A stretch of DNA of 64,000 nt from an uncultured Bacteroidota bacterium (GTDB taxonomy: Bacteria > Bacteroidota > Bacteroidia > 2-12-FULL-35-15): positions 1-64,000 of the forward strand of contig CAIYIS010000061.1 of NCBI GenBank assembly GCA_903926385.1. The letters run 5' to 3'. The translations under genes were made by a program, and so were the position numbers. The notes beneath the pieces are model-generated. The model did not search any database and was not told where the DNA came from. It saw only the letters and a list, made by a program, of their open reading frames with translations. Of this stretch, positions 53,298 to 63,153 are shown piece after piece; positions within the stretch are counted from its first letter, which is position 1, and each line of letters starts with the position of its first letter.

Positions 53298-55070
53298 ATG
53301 TCAAAAGAAAATAAAATTACTGGTAAAGCTGTTGACCTTGCCATATTGAAAAGAATAGTTTCGTATGCCAAAGCTTACAAGTTTAACTTTACCTTGGCTG
53401 TTTGCACCACTGTGGTATTTGCATTTATTTCACCCATTCGCCCCATTCTCGTTCAATATACCTTCGATGAATATGTAGCCAAACACAATCCGGGGATGTT
53501 GTTAAATATGACAATAGTTCTCGTTTTGCTTTTAATTCTCGAAGCGTTTATGCAATTTGCTGACTCATTTCTTACCAATAGACTTGGACAAAATATTATA
53601 AAAGATTTGAGAGTTCAGTTATACAAACATATTACAAGTTTGCGTTTAAAATATTACGATAACACACCAATTGGAACACTTGTTACCAGAGCGGTTTCCG
53701 ACATTGAAGTGGTTGCAGACATGTTCTCTGACGGTTTGATCTCTATTATTGGTGATTTACTCAAACTATTTGTAATACTTGCTGTGATGTTGTTTCTAAA
53801 TTGTCAACTTACATTGATAATTTTAATTCCTATTCCATTTTTATTAGTGGCAACATGGCTGTTTAAAAAAGCTGTTGCCGCTTCATTTCAAGATGTACGT
53901 ACTCAGGTGGCACGTCTGAATGCCTTTGTTCAAGAACATATAACAGGAATGAACATCGTTCAGATTTTTAATCGAGAAAAAGCAGAGAGCATCAAATTCG
54001 ATGCGATTAATACCAAACATCGTGATGCAAACATACGTTCTATTAAGGCGTACTCCATATTTTTCCCAGTGGTAGAAATTCTATCTTCTGCATCATTGGG
54101 ATTACTTGTTTGGTGGGGTGGCCGCGAAATATTACAAAAAATAACAACCATGGGACAATTGGTTGAATTCATAATGTTTCTCAATATGATGTTCCGACCT
54201 ATTCGTCAATTAGCCGACCGTTTTAACACCTTACAAATGGGAATGGTTTCTTCGGATCGCGTTTTTAAAGTTTTAGATACAAATGAAATTATTGAAAACA
54301 AAGGGAAGACACCAGCCTCCAATATTAATGGTGCTGTAGAAATTAAAAATCTTTGGTTTGCATACAATGAAGAGGACTGGGTGTTAAAAAATATTTCATT
54401 TAGTGTAAAACAAGGCGAAACAGTAGCTTTAGTTGGTGCTACAGGTGCCGGGAAATCTTCAATTATTAATTTATTGAATCGCTTTTACGAATATAACAAA
54501 GGCGATATTACAATAGATGGTATTAATGTTAGAGATTACGAATTAACATCACTCAGAAAAAACATTGGAGTAGTTTTACAGGATGTATTCCTGTTTTCTG
54601 ACACACTTGCTAATAATATTTCTTTAAACAATCCCGAAATAACAAGAGAAATGATTATCGAAGCTGCCAAAACTGTAGGTGCTCACGATTTCATTTCAAA
54701 GCTCCCTAATGGATATGAATACAACGCTATGGAAAGAGGAGCTATGTTATCGGTTGGGCAACGCCAATTAATATCATTCATCAGAGCTTATGTTTATAAC
54801 CCCAGAATTCTTGTTCTTGATGAAGCAACCTCTTCAATTGATACGGAGTCTGAAAAATTAATTCAAAATGCCATTGATATCATCACTAAAAACAGGACCT
54901 CAATTATAATCGCACACCGACTTGCTACCATTCAAAAAGCTGATAAAATAATTGTAATGGAGAAAGGAGAAATTATTGAAGTGGGAAGTCATCAGGAATT
55001 ATTGAAACAAAATGGCCAATACAAGAGATTATTTGAACTTCAATTTAAGGAAGAGGTAGCGGTTGGTTAA
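53298..55070 (+). CDS. ABC exporter, MsbA-like, with LSVGQ signature
   Basis: A 590-residue half-transporter: a six-helix membrane domain (about 30-320) fused to a nucleotide-binding domain. Walker A is GATGAGKSS near 379-387, the Q loop follows at VLQDVFLFSD, the C-loop signature is LSVGQ (484-488) rather than LSGGQ, and Walker B with the catalytic Glu is ILVLDEATS near 504-512. It functions as a homodimer or with another half. Lipid, lipid A or drug export are usual roles of this family; the substrate is not visible. It is the last gene of the five-gene run. I see LSVGQ as a lineage variant, not as damage. Confidence 0.9.
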   Translation: MSKENKITGKAVDLAILKRIVSYAKAYKFNFTLAVCTTVVFAFISPIRPILVQYTFDEYVAKHNPGMLLNMTIVLVLLLILEAFMQFADSFLTNRLGQNIIKDLRVQLYKHITSLRLKYYDNTPIGTLVTRAVSDIEVVADMFSDGLISIIGDLLKLFVILAVMLFLNCQLTLIILIPIPFLLVATWLFKKAVAASFQDVRTQVARLNAFVQEHITGMNIVQIFNREKAESIKFDAINTKHRDANIRSIKAYSIFFPVVEILSSASLGLLVWWGGREILQKITTMGQLVEFIMFLNMMFRPIRQLADRFNTLQMGMVSSDRVFKVLDTNEIIENKGKTPASNINGAVEIKNLWFAYNEEDWVLKNISFSVKQGETVALVGATGAGKSSIINLLNRFYEYNKGDITIDGINVRDYELTSLRKNIGVVLQDVFLFSDTLANNISLNNPEITREMIIEAAKTVGAHDFISKLPNGYEYNAMERGAMLSVGQRQLISFIRAYVYNPRILVLDEATSSIDTESEKLIQNAIDIITKNRTSIIIAHRLATIQKADKIIVMEKGEIIEVGSHQELLKQNGQYKRLFELQFKEEVAVG

Positions 55071-55114
55071 TGTGGTGAAAACAATTCCATACATTTTTTA
55101 CCATTTTAGTTTTT

Positions 55115-58018
55115 TCAAATCTTTCCTTTCAAATATTGACCTGTATAAGAAGCCTTGCATTTAACCAAGTCTTCCGGAGTGCCTTCAAAAACTATATTCC
55201 CTCCTTTATTTCCTCCTTCAGGGCCAAGGTCTATTATCCAGTCTGCACATTTAATAATTTCAGCATTATGTTCAATTACTATCAGCGAATGACCTTGTTT
55301 TACTAATTCATTAAATGCATATAATAATTTTGATATATCATGAAAATGCAATCCTGTCGTGGGTTCATCAAATATAAACAAAGTGGCATCACTGCTGTTC
55401 TGTCCTATTCCTAAAAACGAAGCGAGCTTTATCCTTTGCGCTTCTCCACCACTCAGTGTGCTTGACGACTGTCCGAGATGAACATAACCCAATCCTACGT
55501 CAGATAAGGGTTTTAATTTTTGTATTAGTTTTTTCTCCGTGTGAGTTGAATCTTCTGTTGTCGAAAAAAATGCAATTGCATCATCCACGGTCATGTCTAG
55601 TACATCAGAAATTGTTTTTTCGTTGAACAATATTTCCAGTATCTCCTGCTTAAATCGTTTCCCGTTGCAGGCCTCACACACCAAATGAATATCGGCCATA
55701 AACTGCATTTCTATCTGAACTTCTCCTTCTCCTTCACACACCTCACATCGTCCTCCGTCCACATTAAACGAAAAATGTGAGGGCTTGTATCCTCTGTGTT
55801 TCGCCAGTGTTTGGTCTGCAAACAATGCTCTTATTTCATCGTATGCTTTCACATACGTTACTGGGTTCGAACGTGTCGATTTTCCAATCGGATTCTGATC
55901 TATCATTTCCACAGCCTTCACACTATTGTAGTGTCCTGTCAGCTTATCAAAACTTCCCGACTGCTCATTCGTTCCCCCATGAATTTTTTTCAATGCCGGA
56001 TAAAGTACCCGTTTAACAAGCGATGTCTTACCGCTACCCGATACTCCCGTTACCACCGTTATTGTATTTAGTGGAAACTTTACAACAAATCCCTTGAGGT
56101 TATTTTGTCTTACTCCTTCCAGTTGTATATAATGATTCCAGTTTCTGCGAATCTTCGGCACCTCTATCTTTTCCTTACCGGTTAGATAGAGTGCTGTTAA
56201 ACTTCTTTTTTCCGTTGCTAGTTTTTTATGATCGCCCTGAAACACCAATTCTCCTCCGTGTGTACCTGCTAGAGGCCCTATATCTATTATTTGGTCTGCT
56301 GCACGCATTATTTCTTCATCATGCTCCACCACTATCACCGTGTTTCCAATATCTCTCAGTGTATACAATACCTTTATCAGTTGCGAAGTGTCTCTCGAAT
56401 GCAGCCCTATACTTGGCTCATCCAAAATATACATCGAACCCACCAAACTACTTCCCAAAGATGTTGCAAGATTTATGCGTTGCGATTCACCGCCCGACAA
56501 TGTGTTCGACAATCTGTTTAATGTCAAATAACCCAACCCTACCTCATTTAAAAACCTCAGTCGGTTTGTTATCTCTATCAATATTCGTTTTGCTACTTCC
56601 GTTTCATATTTGGTCAGTTCAATATTTTTGAAAAATAAATACGATTCACTAACCGGCATCAATACGATATCGTTTATAGATTTCTCTCCCACTTTTACAT
56701 ACGAAGCATCTTTCCTCAAGCGCGTGCCATTGCATTCAGGGCATATCGTTTTTCCTCTATACCTCGACAACATCACTCTGTATTGAATTTTGTATGCCTG
56801 AGTTTCCAGATGTTTGAAAAAAGCATTTAATCCCGAAAAATATTTATTTCCCGACCATAACAAACGCTTTTCTTTTTCCGTCAAATCATAATATGGTCGA
56901 TGAATTGGAAAGTCAAATTTATGCGAATTATTTACTAGCATATTTTTCCATTCTTCCATTTTATCTCCCTTCCAACACACAATCGCATCTTCAAACACCG
57001 ATAAGTTTTTATTCGGCACCACCAGGTCTTCGTCCACACCAATCACGGAACCAAATCCCTCGCAGCTTTTACACGCTCCAATCGGGTTATTAAAACTGAA
57101 AAAGTGAGTAGTAGGTTCTTCAAACTTCATCCCATCTAGTTCAAATCGGTTCGAAAACTCTCTAGAACCTCTGTTTTTCTCCGGTTGTTCTTCCTTACTT
57201 TTCTTTTTCCCTCCCTTTTTTACTTCCGTGTCCAAGTTAGTATTCCCCTCATTTGATTGTTCCATCACTTCTATCAAACATTCACCTTCTCCTTCAAAAA
57301 ATGCTGTTTGCACCGAGTCCGATATTCTATTCTCATTATCCTCATCTTCCTTCCTCACCACAAGCCTGTCCACCACAATGTATAATCCCTCTTCCTCCGT
57401 TATCTCCTCCAGCATAAATTCATCTATTTTATGCACCATATCTCCTTGCTTCACTCTCGTAAATCCTTGTTGCGACAATAACTCCAACTGCCTCTGCCAT
57501 GTCTTATCTCCATGCTTTTTTATTCTTGCAAGCACCATAAACTTGCTCCCCTCTTCCAATCCGTTCACATATTCCACCACATCCTCCACAGTATCTCGTC
57601 TCACTCTGTTCCCCGATTTCGGTGAAATAGTTTTACCCACACGTGCGTACAACAATTTCAGATAATCATATATCTCTGTTGATGTTCCCACTGTCGAACG
57701 TGGATTCCGAGAGTTTACCTTTTGTTCTATCGCTATCGCAGGCGAAATCCCCTTTATATAATCCACATCCGGTTTGTCTATCCTGCCCAAAAATTGTCGT
57801 GCGTATGACGATAAACTCTCCACATATCTCCTCTGCCCCTCCGCATATATTGTATCAAATGCCAATGACGATTTCCCCGAACCCGAAAGTCCCGTTATTA
57901 CCACCAGTTCATTTCGCGGAATCGCCACATCTATATTTTTCAGATTATGTACCCGCGCTCCTTTTATTAGTATAAAATCCTGCGGACTCAATTCTTCTAT
58001 TTTTTTCGTCTTTGCCAT
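55115..58018 (-). CDS. uvrA: Excinuclease ABC subunit A
   Basis: UvrA finds bulky DNA lesions and loads UvrB in nucleotide excision repair. The two ABC halves are clear: Walker [10 protein letters not shown] and GVSGSGKTS, signatures [12 protein letters not shown] and [12 protein letters not shown]. Zinc sites CKSC/CPEC and CEVC/CEAC are present. At 967 residues it is longer than the about 940 of E. coli; the extra includes a basic, Lys/Glu-rich insertion around 258-290 ([18 protein letters not shown]) beside the UvrB-binding region. It is convergent with the ABC exporter gene and has arrays D and E upstream. Confidence 0.97.
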   Translation of the reverse strand: MAKTKKIEELSPQDFILIKGARVHNLKNIDVAIPRNELVVITGLSGSGKSSLAFDTIYAEGQRRYVESLSSYARQFLGRIDKPDVDYIKGISPAIAIEQKVNSRNPRSTVGTSTEIYDYLKLLYARVGKTISPKSGNRVRRDTVEDVVEYVNGLEEGSKFMVLARIKKHGDKTWQRQLELLSQQGFTRVKQGDMVHKIDEFMLEEITEEEGLYIVVDRLVVRKEDEDNENRISDSVQTAFFEGEGECLIEVMEQSNEGNTNLDTEVKKGGKKKSKEEQPEKNRGSREFSNRFELDGMKFEEPTTHFFSFNNPIGACKSCEGFGSVIGVDEDLVVPNKNLSVFEDAIVCWKGDKMEEWKNMLVNNSHKFDFPIHRPYYDLTEKEKRLLWSGNKYFSGLNAFFKHLETQAYKIQYRVMLSRYRGKTICPECNGTRLRKDASYVKVGEKSINDIVLMPVSESYLFFKNIELTKYETEVAKRILIEITNRLRFLNEVGLGYLTLNRLSNTLSGGESQRINLATSLGSSLVGSMYILDEPSIGLHSRDTSQLIKVLYTLRDIGNTVIVVEHDEEIMRAADQIIDIGPLAGTHGGELVFQGDHKKLATEKRSLTALYLTGKEKIEVPKIRRNWNHYIQLEGVRQNNLKGFVVKFPLNTITVVTGVSGSGKTSLVKRVLYPALKKIHGGTNEQSGSFDKLTGHYNSVKAVEMIDQNPIGKSTRSNPVTYVKAYDEIRALFADQTLAKHRGYKPSHFSFNVDGGRCEVCEGEGEVQIEMQFMADIHLVCEACNGKRFKQEILEILFNEKTISDVLDMTVDDAIAFFSTTEDSTHTEKKLIQKLKPLSDVGLGYVHLGQSSSTLSGGEAQRIKLASFLGIGQNSSDATLFIFDEPTTGLHFHDISKLLYAFNELVKQGHSLIVIEHNAEIIKCADWIIDLGPEGGNKGGNIVFEGTPEDLVKCKASYTGQYLKGKI

Positions 58019-58130
58019 TTGCTCAATTAAAAGTTCGTAAAATTACTTAAATAACACCATAATCATCCCTTTTCTTTTTTCTCAGTTTCTTCCATATCTA
58101 TTCAACTTCTAACACGCCAACGTTCGATTA

Positions 58131-58155
58131 TTTTGGTCAAATTTCTGCCAAAATT
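58131..58155. repeat. Small hairpin upstream of uvrA
   Basis: ATTTTGG and CCAAAAT pair around about eleven bases, at roughly 58131-58155. It lies between the uvrA start and array D. Function unknown. Confidence 0.35.
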
Positions 58156-58179
58156 GGTAAAACATGACAAACTGACCAC

Positions 58180-58368
58180 TTTTTCCTTAATTCCTTTTCT
58201 CGGTTCTCTAATTCCCTTCCTCGCGTCCCCAATTCCCTTACTCCGGTCTCCAATCACCCTCCTCCGCTCCCTTATTCCCTCCCTCAATTCCCCAGGGATA
58301 TCCTCTGGTCTCTAATTCCTCCCCTCTACTCCTTATTTCCTTTCCTCCATACCCTAATCCCTCTCCTC
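58180..58368. repeat. Degenerate 21-bp tandem array D
   Basis: About nine 21-base units in a pyrimidine-rich plus strand. Typical units read TCTCTAATTCCCTTCC with flanking CGG; units two to five from the left (58201-58284) are the clearest, and the unit at 58285-58305 is diverged. The shared core is CTCYAATT followed by a CCC-rich tail. Inverted ends were not found. Together with array E it fills the gap between uvrA and rny. Confidence 0.75.
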
Positions 58369-58416
58369 CGATGTATAATCACCATATTTCAACCATCATT
58401 TACTATAAGATTTTTG

Positions 58417-58544
58417 TCCGGAAATGGCAAATGTTCTCCAATTACCACCCTTTACTCTTCAATTATCACCCTTCACTCTCCAATTATCACCTTTTACTCC
58501 TCAATCATCACCCTTTGTCCTTCCAAACTACCCCATTTCCCGGA
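58417..58544. repeat. 21-bp tandem array E with inverted ends
   Basis: Five 21-base units (58436-58540): CTCCAATTATCACCC followed by TTCACT or TTTACT, the last diverged. The ends show an inverted repeat: TCCGGAAATGG (58417-58427) against CCATTTCCCGGA (58533-58544), one base of difference in length. The unit core CTCCAATTA is shared with array D, so D and E are probably sisters. Confidence 0.78.
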
Positions 58545-58581
58545 ATAGATTTCCCTTTTCTCTTTATTTATCCATTTCATA

Positions 58582-58617
58582 AAAAAAGAGGAACGACTTA
58601 AAGTCATCCCTCTTTTA
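58582..58617. terminator. Terminator after rny
   Basis: AAAAAAGAGG with GACT pairs with AGTC and CCTCTTTT. A-rich and T-rich flanks allow use on both strands; it lies 23 bases beyond the rny stop. Confidence 0.75.
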
Positions 58618-58639
58618 CAATTCAATTCAAAAAAACTAC

Positions 58640-60181
58640 TTACTTCGCAAAGTTCACAGCTCTCGTTTCTCTAATTACAGTTACTTTCACCTGTCCCGGA
58701 TAAGTCATTTCTGTCTGTATTCGTTGAGAAATGTCAAATGATAGTGTTTCCGCATCCTTATCAGTTACTTTATCCGAAGATACCAACACTCTCAACTCTC
58801 TTCCTGCCTGAATAGCGTATGTTTTCTCCACTCCCGGGTATGATAAAGCTAATGCTTCCAAATCTTTTAGTCGTTTAATGTATTGTTCCACCACTTCTCG
58901 TCTTGCACCTGGTCTTGCACCGCTTATTGCATCGCAAACCTGTACAATCGGGGCTATCAATGTGGTCATTTCTATCTCGTCATGGTGAGCTCCAATGGCG
59001 TTACAAACTTCTGGTTTCTCCTTATATTTTTCTGCCAATTGCATACCCAAAATAGCATGTGGAATTTCCGGTTGATCATCTGGAACTTTACCTATATCGT
59101 GAAGTAAACCGGCACGTTTTGCTACTTTTACATTCAACCCAAGTTCTGCTGCCATGGTAGCACACAGATTAGCTACTTCTCTCGAGTGTTGAAGCAAGTT
59201 TTGTCCGTATGAAGACCTGTATTTCATTCTTCCTACCATTCTAATCAGTTCAGGATGGAGTCCATGTATGCCTAAGTCAATAGTGGTTCGTTTTCCAATC
59301 TCCACTATCTCGTCTTCTATCTGTTTTTTTACCTTTTCCACCACTTCTTCAATACGAGCTGGGTGAATCCTTCCGTCCGTTACAAGCTGGTGTAATGCCA
59401 AACGAGCTATTTCTCTTCTCACAGGGTCGAAACCAGATAATATAATCGCTTCTGGGGTATCATCCACAATAATTTCTATTCCTGTGGCTGCTTCCAAAGC
59501 ACGAATATTTCGTCCTTCTCTTCCTATCACACGTCCTTTTATCTCATCATTTTCAATATGAAAAATGGACACGGAGTTTTCGATGGCATGTTCAGTAGCC
59601 ACCCGTTGGATGGTTTGAATAACCACTTTTTTAGCCTCCATATTAGCCGATATCTTGGCCTCTTCCACTATGTCTTTTATCATCGACATGGCACCTGTTT
59701 TAGCTTCTGCCTTCAGCGATTCCATCAATTGGGCTTTTGCTTCTTCGGCTTTCAGTCCGCTTAATGTCTCCAATTGTTCCACCTGTCTGCGGTGAAATTT
59801 ATCTACCTCCTGTTGTTTGGAGTTTACCAGTTCCAACTGATGAGTCAGGTTTTGTCTCAAGGTGTCCAGTTCCACATCTTTTCGTTGAACATGTTCCTGT
59901 TTTTGCGAAAGACTCTGTTCTTTCTGCTTAAGTCTGTTTTCTGACTGCAGTAAAGCCTGATTTTTTTCGGTAATTACTTTTTCGTGTTCCGTTTTTAGTT
60001 GCAAAAATTTCTCTTTTGCCTGAAGCATTTTGTCCTTCTTTATTACTTCTGCTTCGGCCTCTGCGTCTTTAATTATATTTTGAGCTTTACCTTCATTCGA
60101 TTTTTTTATCATCAGATAGGCAACAAATGCTCCCAGACCAATCCCTACAAGGGCCGCTGCGGCAACCAGTATTACTTCCAT
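58640..60181 (-). CDS. rny: Ribonuclease Y
   Basis: RNase Y is a membrane-bound endonuclease that starts mRNA decay in many bacteria. The 513 residues show a short N-terminal membrane helix (about 4-25, [19 protein letters not shown]), a long coiled coil (about 30-195), a KH domain (about 205-265, with [15 protein letters not shown]) and an HD domain (about 325-425) with HSREVANLC and the metal motif LLHDIGK. In Bacteroidota it commonly follows zapA, as here (144 bases downstream of it). Confidence 0.95.
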   Translation of the reverse strand: MEVILVAAAALVGIGLGAFVAYLMIKKSNEGKAQNIIKDAEAEAEVIKKDKMLQAKEKFLQLKTEHEKVITEKNQALLQSENRLKQKEQSLSQKQEHVQRKDVELDTLRQNLTHQLELVNSKQQEVDKFHRRQVEQLETLSGLKAEEAKAQLMESLKAEAKTGAMSMIKDIVEEAKISANMEAKKVVIQTIQRVATEHAIENSVSIFHIENDEIKGRVIGREGRNIRALEAATGIEIIVDDTPEAIILSGFDPVRREIARLALHQLVTDGRIHPARIEEVVEKVKKQIEDEIVEIGKRTTIDLGIHGLHPELIRMVGRMKYRSSYGQNLLQHSREVANLCATMAAELGLNVKVAKRAGLLHDIGKVPDDQPEIPHAILGMQLAEKYKEKPEVCNAIGAHHDEIEMTTLIAPIVQVCDAISGARPGARREVVEQYIKRLKDLEALALSYPGVEKTYAIQAGRELRVLVSSDKVTDKDAETLSFDISQRIQTEMTYPGQVKVTVIRETRAVNFAK

Positions 60182-60301
60182 AATTTTTCTAAATTGTTAA
60201 GTTGTTGTTATTAATTTTAATCCTCTTTCGTCTGTTTAGCGGTTGCCAAATTAAACTTAAAAGGTGCACTCAAAAAACTAATACAGGTAATTTTGTTTAC
60301 A

Positions 60302-60319
60302 ATGTTGTGTTCACAACAT
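60302..60319. promoter_or_regulatory. Perfect 18-bp palindrome downstream of zapA
   Basis: ATGTTGTG TT CACAACAT (60302-60319), a perfect palindrome apart from the central two bases, seven bases after the zapA stop. It could be an operator or a small hairpin; no T tract follows on the minus strand. Confidence 0.4.
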
Positions 60320-60325
60320 CAAAAC

Positions 60326-60619
60326 TTAGGCAGACGTGCTCTCTTTTTGAAGGTATTGGGAAACAAATAGGTCGAGTTGGTTTATTTCTTTCTCCAGCTC
60401 AGGCGATTTTTTAGGTGTGTTTTGTTGCGCTACTAATAAATTTAATGCAGTCATTGCGAGTAAATCTTGTTTGTCTCTCACTGCATAGTTTTGCTCCATT
60501 TCTTTCACTTTATCACTAATCATTTTAGCTGTATTTTGAACCAATTGTTCCTCTTCCTTTTTTACGGTTAAGGGGTAGGTTCTGCCAGCAATTAAAACTT
60601 TTATTGATACTTCGGCCAT
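60326..60619 (-). CDS. zapA: Cell division protein ZapA
   Basis: A 97-residue cytosolic protein matching ZapA: an N-terminal beta-strand domain starting VSIKVLIAGRTYPLTVKKEE and a long C-terminal helix for coiled-coil dimerisation. ZapA bundles FtsZ filaments at the division site. Gene order coiled-coil gene - zapA - rny is typical of Bacteroidota. The coiled-coil gene ends 92 bases upstream on the same strand, so the three probably form a transcription unit. Confidence 0.9.
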   Translation of the reverse strand: MAEVSIKVLIAGRTYPLTVKKEEEQLVQNTAKMISDKVKEMEQNYAVRDKQDLLAMTALNLLVAQQNTPKKSPELEKEINQLDLFVSQYLQKESTSA

Positions 60620-60711
60620 CTTATTTATCTCAGGTTTTTGGTTTTTTGTGCCGGGGAGCTCTACTTTGCACTATATGTATTCTTCCCGATACGCGAACTG
60701 AAAACTTTTTT

Positions 60712-60996
60712 TTACTTCAAAAGAGTAATGCAATTGTCTATTTCCTGCACTAGCTCATTAATCTTTAATTTTGTTTCTGATATTACTTCTTTCTGTTCCT
60801 GATTATTTCTTTCTGCTAATTCCGCCTTTTCTTTTTCTAATTTCTCAATAATTGATTTTTGTTCTTCCAGAGTTTTACTTAACGTTGAATTTTCATTCAG
60901 GAGTTGTTCTTTCTCTTCTTTCAGTTGTTTGTGCAAACTAACCAAATGTTCTATTTTTGCTTTTAAGTTGGTAATCGTACCAGTCAATTCTTCCAT
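60712..60996 (-). CDS. Coiled-coil protein upstream of zapA (ZapB-like?)
   Basis: A 94-residue protein that is a single continuous coiled coil (about 5-85, with the pattern LKEEKEQLLNENSTLSKTLE). No family motif. Its position immediately before zapA and its pure coiled-coil nature recall ZapB, the short coiled coil that binds ZapA in gamma-proteobacteria, but there is no sequence evidence of homology. It may be an FtsZ-ring accessory protein. Confidence 0.7.
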   Translation of the reverse strand: MEELTGTITNLKAKIEHLVSLHKQLKEEKEQLLNENSTLSKTLEEQKSIIEKLEKEKAELAERNNQEQKEVISETKLKINELVQEIDNCITLLK

Positions 60997-61121
60997 ATTT
61001 CTACCCGAAAATTCAAATATTATTTTTTACAAAGATAAGATTGAATTAATATAAAATCAAATTATTTTTTTTATAAACTAAATTGCGACTAATATTAGCC
61101 GTTTTAAGACACTCTGAAGAT

Positions 61122-61367
61122 CTATTTTTTGATGACAATAGATAATTCCATTCCTCCACATTTAGGGCAATTTCCAGCTTTGTCAGATAATACTTCCGGA
61201 TGCATTTCACATTGATAGAAGACTTCTCCATCTTTCAGTTTGGTAGTATCCAGATTAAATGTTTGTGTTGAATTTGTTTGCTCTCCGGTTGAGGTTGCAT
61301 TTTTACATCCCACAACAGAAAGAGCAATTATAGCTGTTATCAATAATATTAGTTTTTTTATTCTCAT
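61122..61367 (-). CDS. Small lipoprotein with heavy-metal-binding domain
   Basis: An 81-residue lipoprotein. The lipobox is VVGC with C21. The C-terminal 32 residues (about 50-81) are a heavy-metal-binding domain of the kind found in copper and cobalt efflux systems: YQCEMHPEV then NCPKCGGMEL. The usual form is CPMHPEV...CPKCGMDL, so one glycine is added and MDL is MEL, a mild departure. It probably binds Cu or Zn at the inner face of the outer membrane. No efflux gene is adjacent. Confidence 0.82.
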   Translation of the reverse strand: MRIKKLILLITAIIALSVVGCKNATSTGEQTNSTQTFNLDTTKLKDGEVFYQCEMHPEVLSDKAGNCPKCGGMELSIVIKK

Positions 61368-61652
61368 TTTTTAATGTGCTATTCGTGAATTATTTTGATT
61401 GAAAAATTAGTTGCAAATGTAGTTTAATTATTTTATAACATTGAACATTTTATTATGGTTATTAACCCTCAGAAAATACATGCATTGAGCAAATATGGAA
61501 TTAGATAAAATCAGGAATAATGAAGAAAGGCTTAAAGTGTAAATTTTTTTCATACTTAAATAATTAACGTAAAAATAACGAAAATAAGTTGGATTGAATC
61601 CAAGGCAATGGCACAAAATTAGAAAAAATCTTATTCTTAAAATGAAAAAGAA

Positions 61653-62300
61653 CTATTCTATCAACCCATTTTTGATGGCATACATTACCGCACCAATGAT
61701 GTTTTTTGCTCCGGTTTTCTTGATAATGTTTTTTTTATGAGTTTCAACGGTGGTTGTGTCTATGTGCAATTTTTCGGCTATATATAAATTGGTACATTCT
61801 TTACATACTAATTCAAAAACTTCAAGTTCCCTTTCCGTTAAGGTCACCTTTTCGAATTTTGGTTTAATTTTTTTTGTAATCATTAATTCTTTTACCAAAG
61901 CTCTCGGAACTTTATCATTAAAAAAGTATCCGTTTTCTTTAACAGAATAAATGGCGTCAACAATGGTTTCAATGGTATTGTTCTTTAATAAAAACCCCCG
62001 AGCGCCCAATTCAATTAAGTGCAACATTATTTCTTCCGAATGATGATGAGTTAGGATTATAACTTTGAGGTCGGGATGGTGTTTGGTAAGATAGGCCGTG
62101 GTTTCAACTCCGTCCATCTTTGGCATATCCACATCTAGCAATACAATATCAGGAACTTCAATCTTTAATTTTTCAATAAAATCCGATCCGTTTTCGGCTT
62201 CCATAAGTATTTTTATATCGCGAAATGATTTGAATAATGTTTTTAACCCCTTAATAAATATACCGTGATCGTCAACTATTGCAATTTTTATTTGGACCAT
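61653..62300 (-). CDS. NarL/LuxR-type response regulator
   Basis: A 215-residue regulator from the ATG at 62300 (MVQIKIAIVDDHGIF); a TTG two codons upstream is less likely. The receiver domain (about 3-120) has the acidic pair in IVDDH and the phospho-acceptor Asp in DIVLLDVDMPKMDG. The C-terminal LuxR helix-turn-helix (about 150-210) has TLTERELEVFELV and HIDTTTVETHKKNI. It lies 19 bases downstream of the histidine kinase gene and forms its cognate partner. Confidence 0.93.
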   Translation of the reverse strand: MVQIKIAIVDDHGIFIKGLKTLFKSFRDIKILMEAENGSDFIEKLKIEVPDIVLLDVDMPKMDGVETTAYLTKHHPDLKVIILTHHHSEEIMLHLIELGARGFLLKNNTIETIVDAIYSVKENGYFFNDKVPRALVKELMITKKIKPKFEKVTLTERELEVFELVCKECTNLYIAEKLHIDTTTVETHKKNIIKKTGAKNIIGAVMYAIKNGLIE

Positions 62301-62319
62301 ACCCAAAATATCAAGTTTG

Positions 62320-63153
62320 TTAAAATGTTTTTAATTTGATTTGTGTTTCTTCTAATTCTGTTTCAGGAACCGAGATTTTAATTCGAGACGTAATTTTATC
62401 AGAACTATAATAAAGAGTAGCATTTAATGTTTGTACCCTGCTTTTAATACTTCTCAACCCTATGCCATTTGCGGTATGCGAAAGGATTTCTGCTTTTTCA
62501 TCTGTTAATCCATCGCTGTTGTATTCAAAGTAAATGTTTAGTACTTTGTCGTAATGAATGGTTAAATTTACCTGTGTGGCATCAGCATGTTTGATAATAT
62601 TATTGAGTAGTTCTTTTGTAATTCGATACAACTGCAATTCGTTTTTTGGAGAAAATCGTTGGTTTTTTAAATTGTGAACATATTCAATTCGTTTTTGTCC
62701 TGAAGCATTGAGCATCGAGCAAAGTTCTTTCATGGCATACACAAAACCCAGGCGGATGAGAGCTGGTGGCATTAAATCGTATATTATGGTACGGCTGGTT
62801 TCTATGGTGTTTTCTAAAAGCTGTATCGACTCGTCCATAACTTCAGAAACCAAATCTTTGTCTTGCATATTGGCTTTCATTATTTCAAAATTTTTAGAAA
62901 TAAAATTAAGATTAGCTCCAACATCATCGTGCAGATTTTTGGCTATTTTTTCGCGTTCTTTTTCGGTCACCAAAATTTCAGACTCCAACAATTTTTGACG
63001 ATGCTGAAGGTTTAATAATTCCAGTTCGCTTTGCTTTACAGACATTCGTTTTTTGTGTGCAATCACAAAAATGATTAATGCAGAAACCAGCAGAAGCATT
63101 CCCATGCAGCCCAATACTATAAAATAGGCTATATTTATTTTTTCAGTTTCCAA
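62320..63153 (-). CDS. NarL-family sensor histidine kinase
   Basis: A 277-residue kinase with one N-terminal membrane segment (about 8-30), a short coiled coil and a HisKA_3 dimerisation domain whose phosphoacceptor His is in KIAKNLHDDVGANLNFIS (about 71-88). The HATPase domain (about 180-270) shows NIIKHADATQVNL and NGIGLRSIKSRV. No separate periplasmic sensor. Its start overlaps the end of the upstream membrane-protein gene by 19 bases, so that protein may be its sensor. Confidence 0.92.
   Translation of the reverse strand: METEKINIAYFIVLGCMGMLLLVSALIIFVIAHKKRMSVKQSELELLNLQHRQKLLESEILVTEKEREKIAKNLHDDVGANLNFISKNFEIMKANMQDKDLVSEVMDESIQLLENTIETSRTIIYDLMPPALIRLGFVYAMKELCSMLNASGQKRIEYVHNLKNQRFSPKNELQLYRITKELLNNIIKHADATQVNLTIHYDKVLNIYFEYNSDGLTDEKAEILSHTANGIGLRSIKSRVQTLNATLYYSSDKITSRIKISVPETELEETQIKLKTF

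Noticed and set aside
24..58544. CRISPR arrays at the tandem repeats
   Set aside because: Units are contiguous with no spacers, and no cas gene is present.
60620..60711. 6S-type RNA between the coiled-coil gene and zapA
   Set aside because: Only 92 bases, no long imperfect hairpin with a central bubble.
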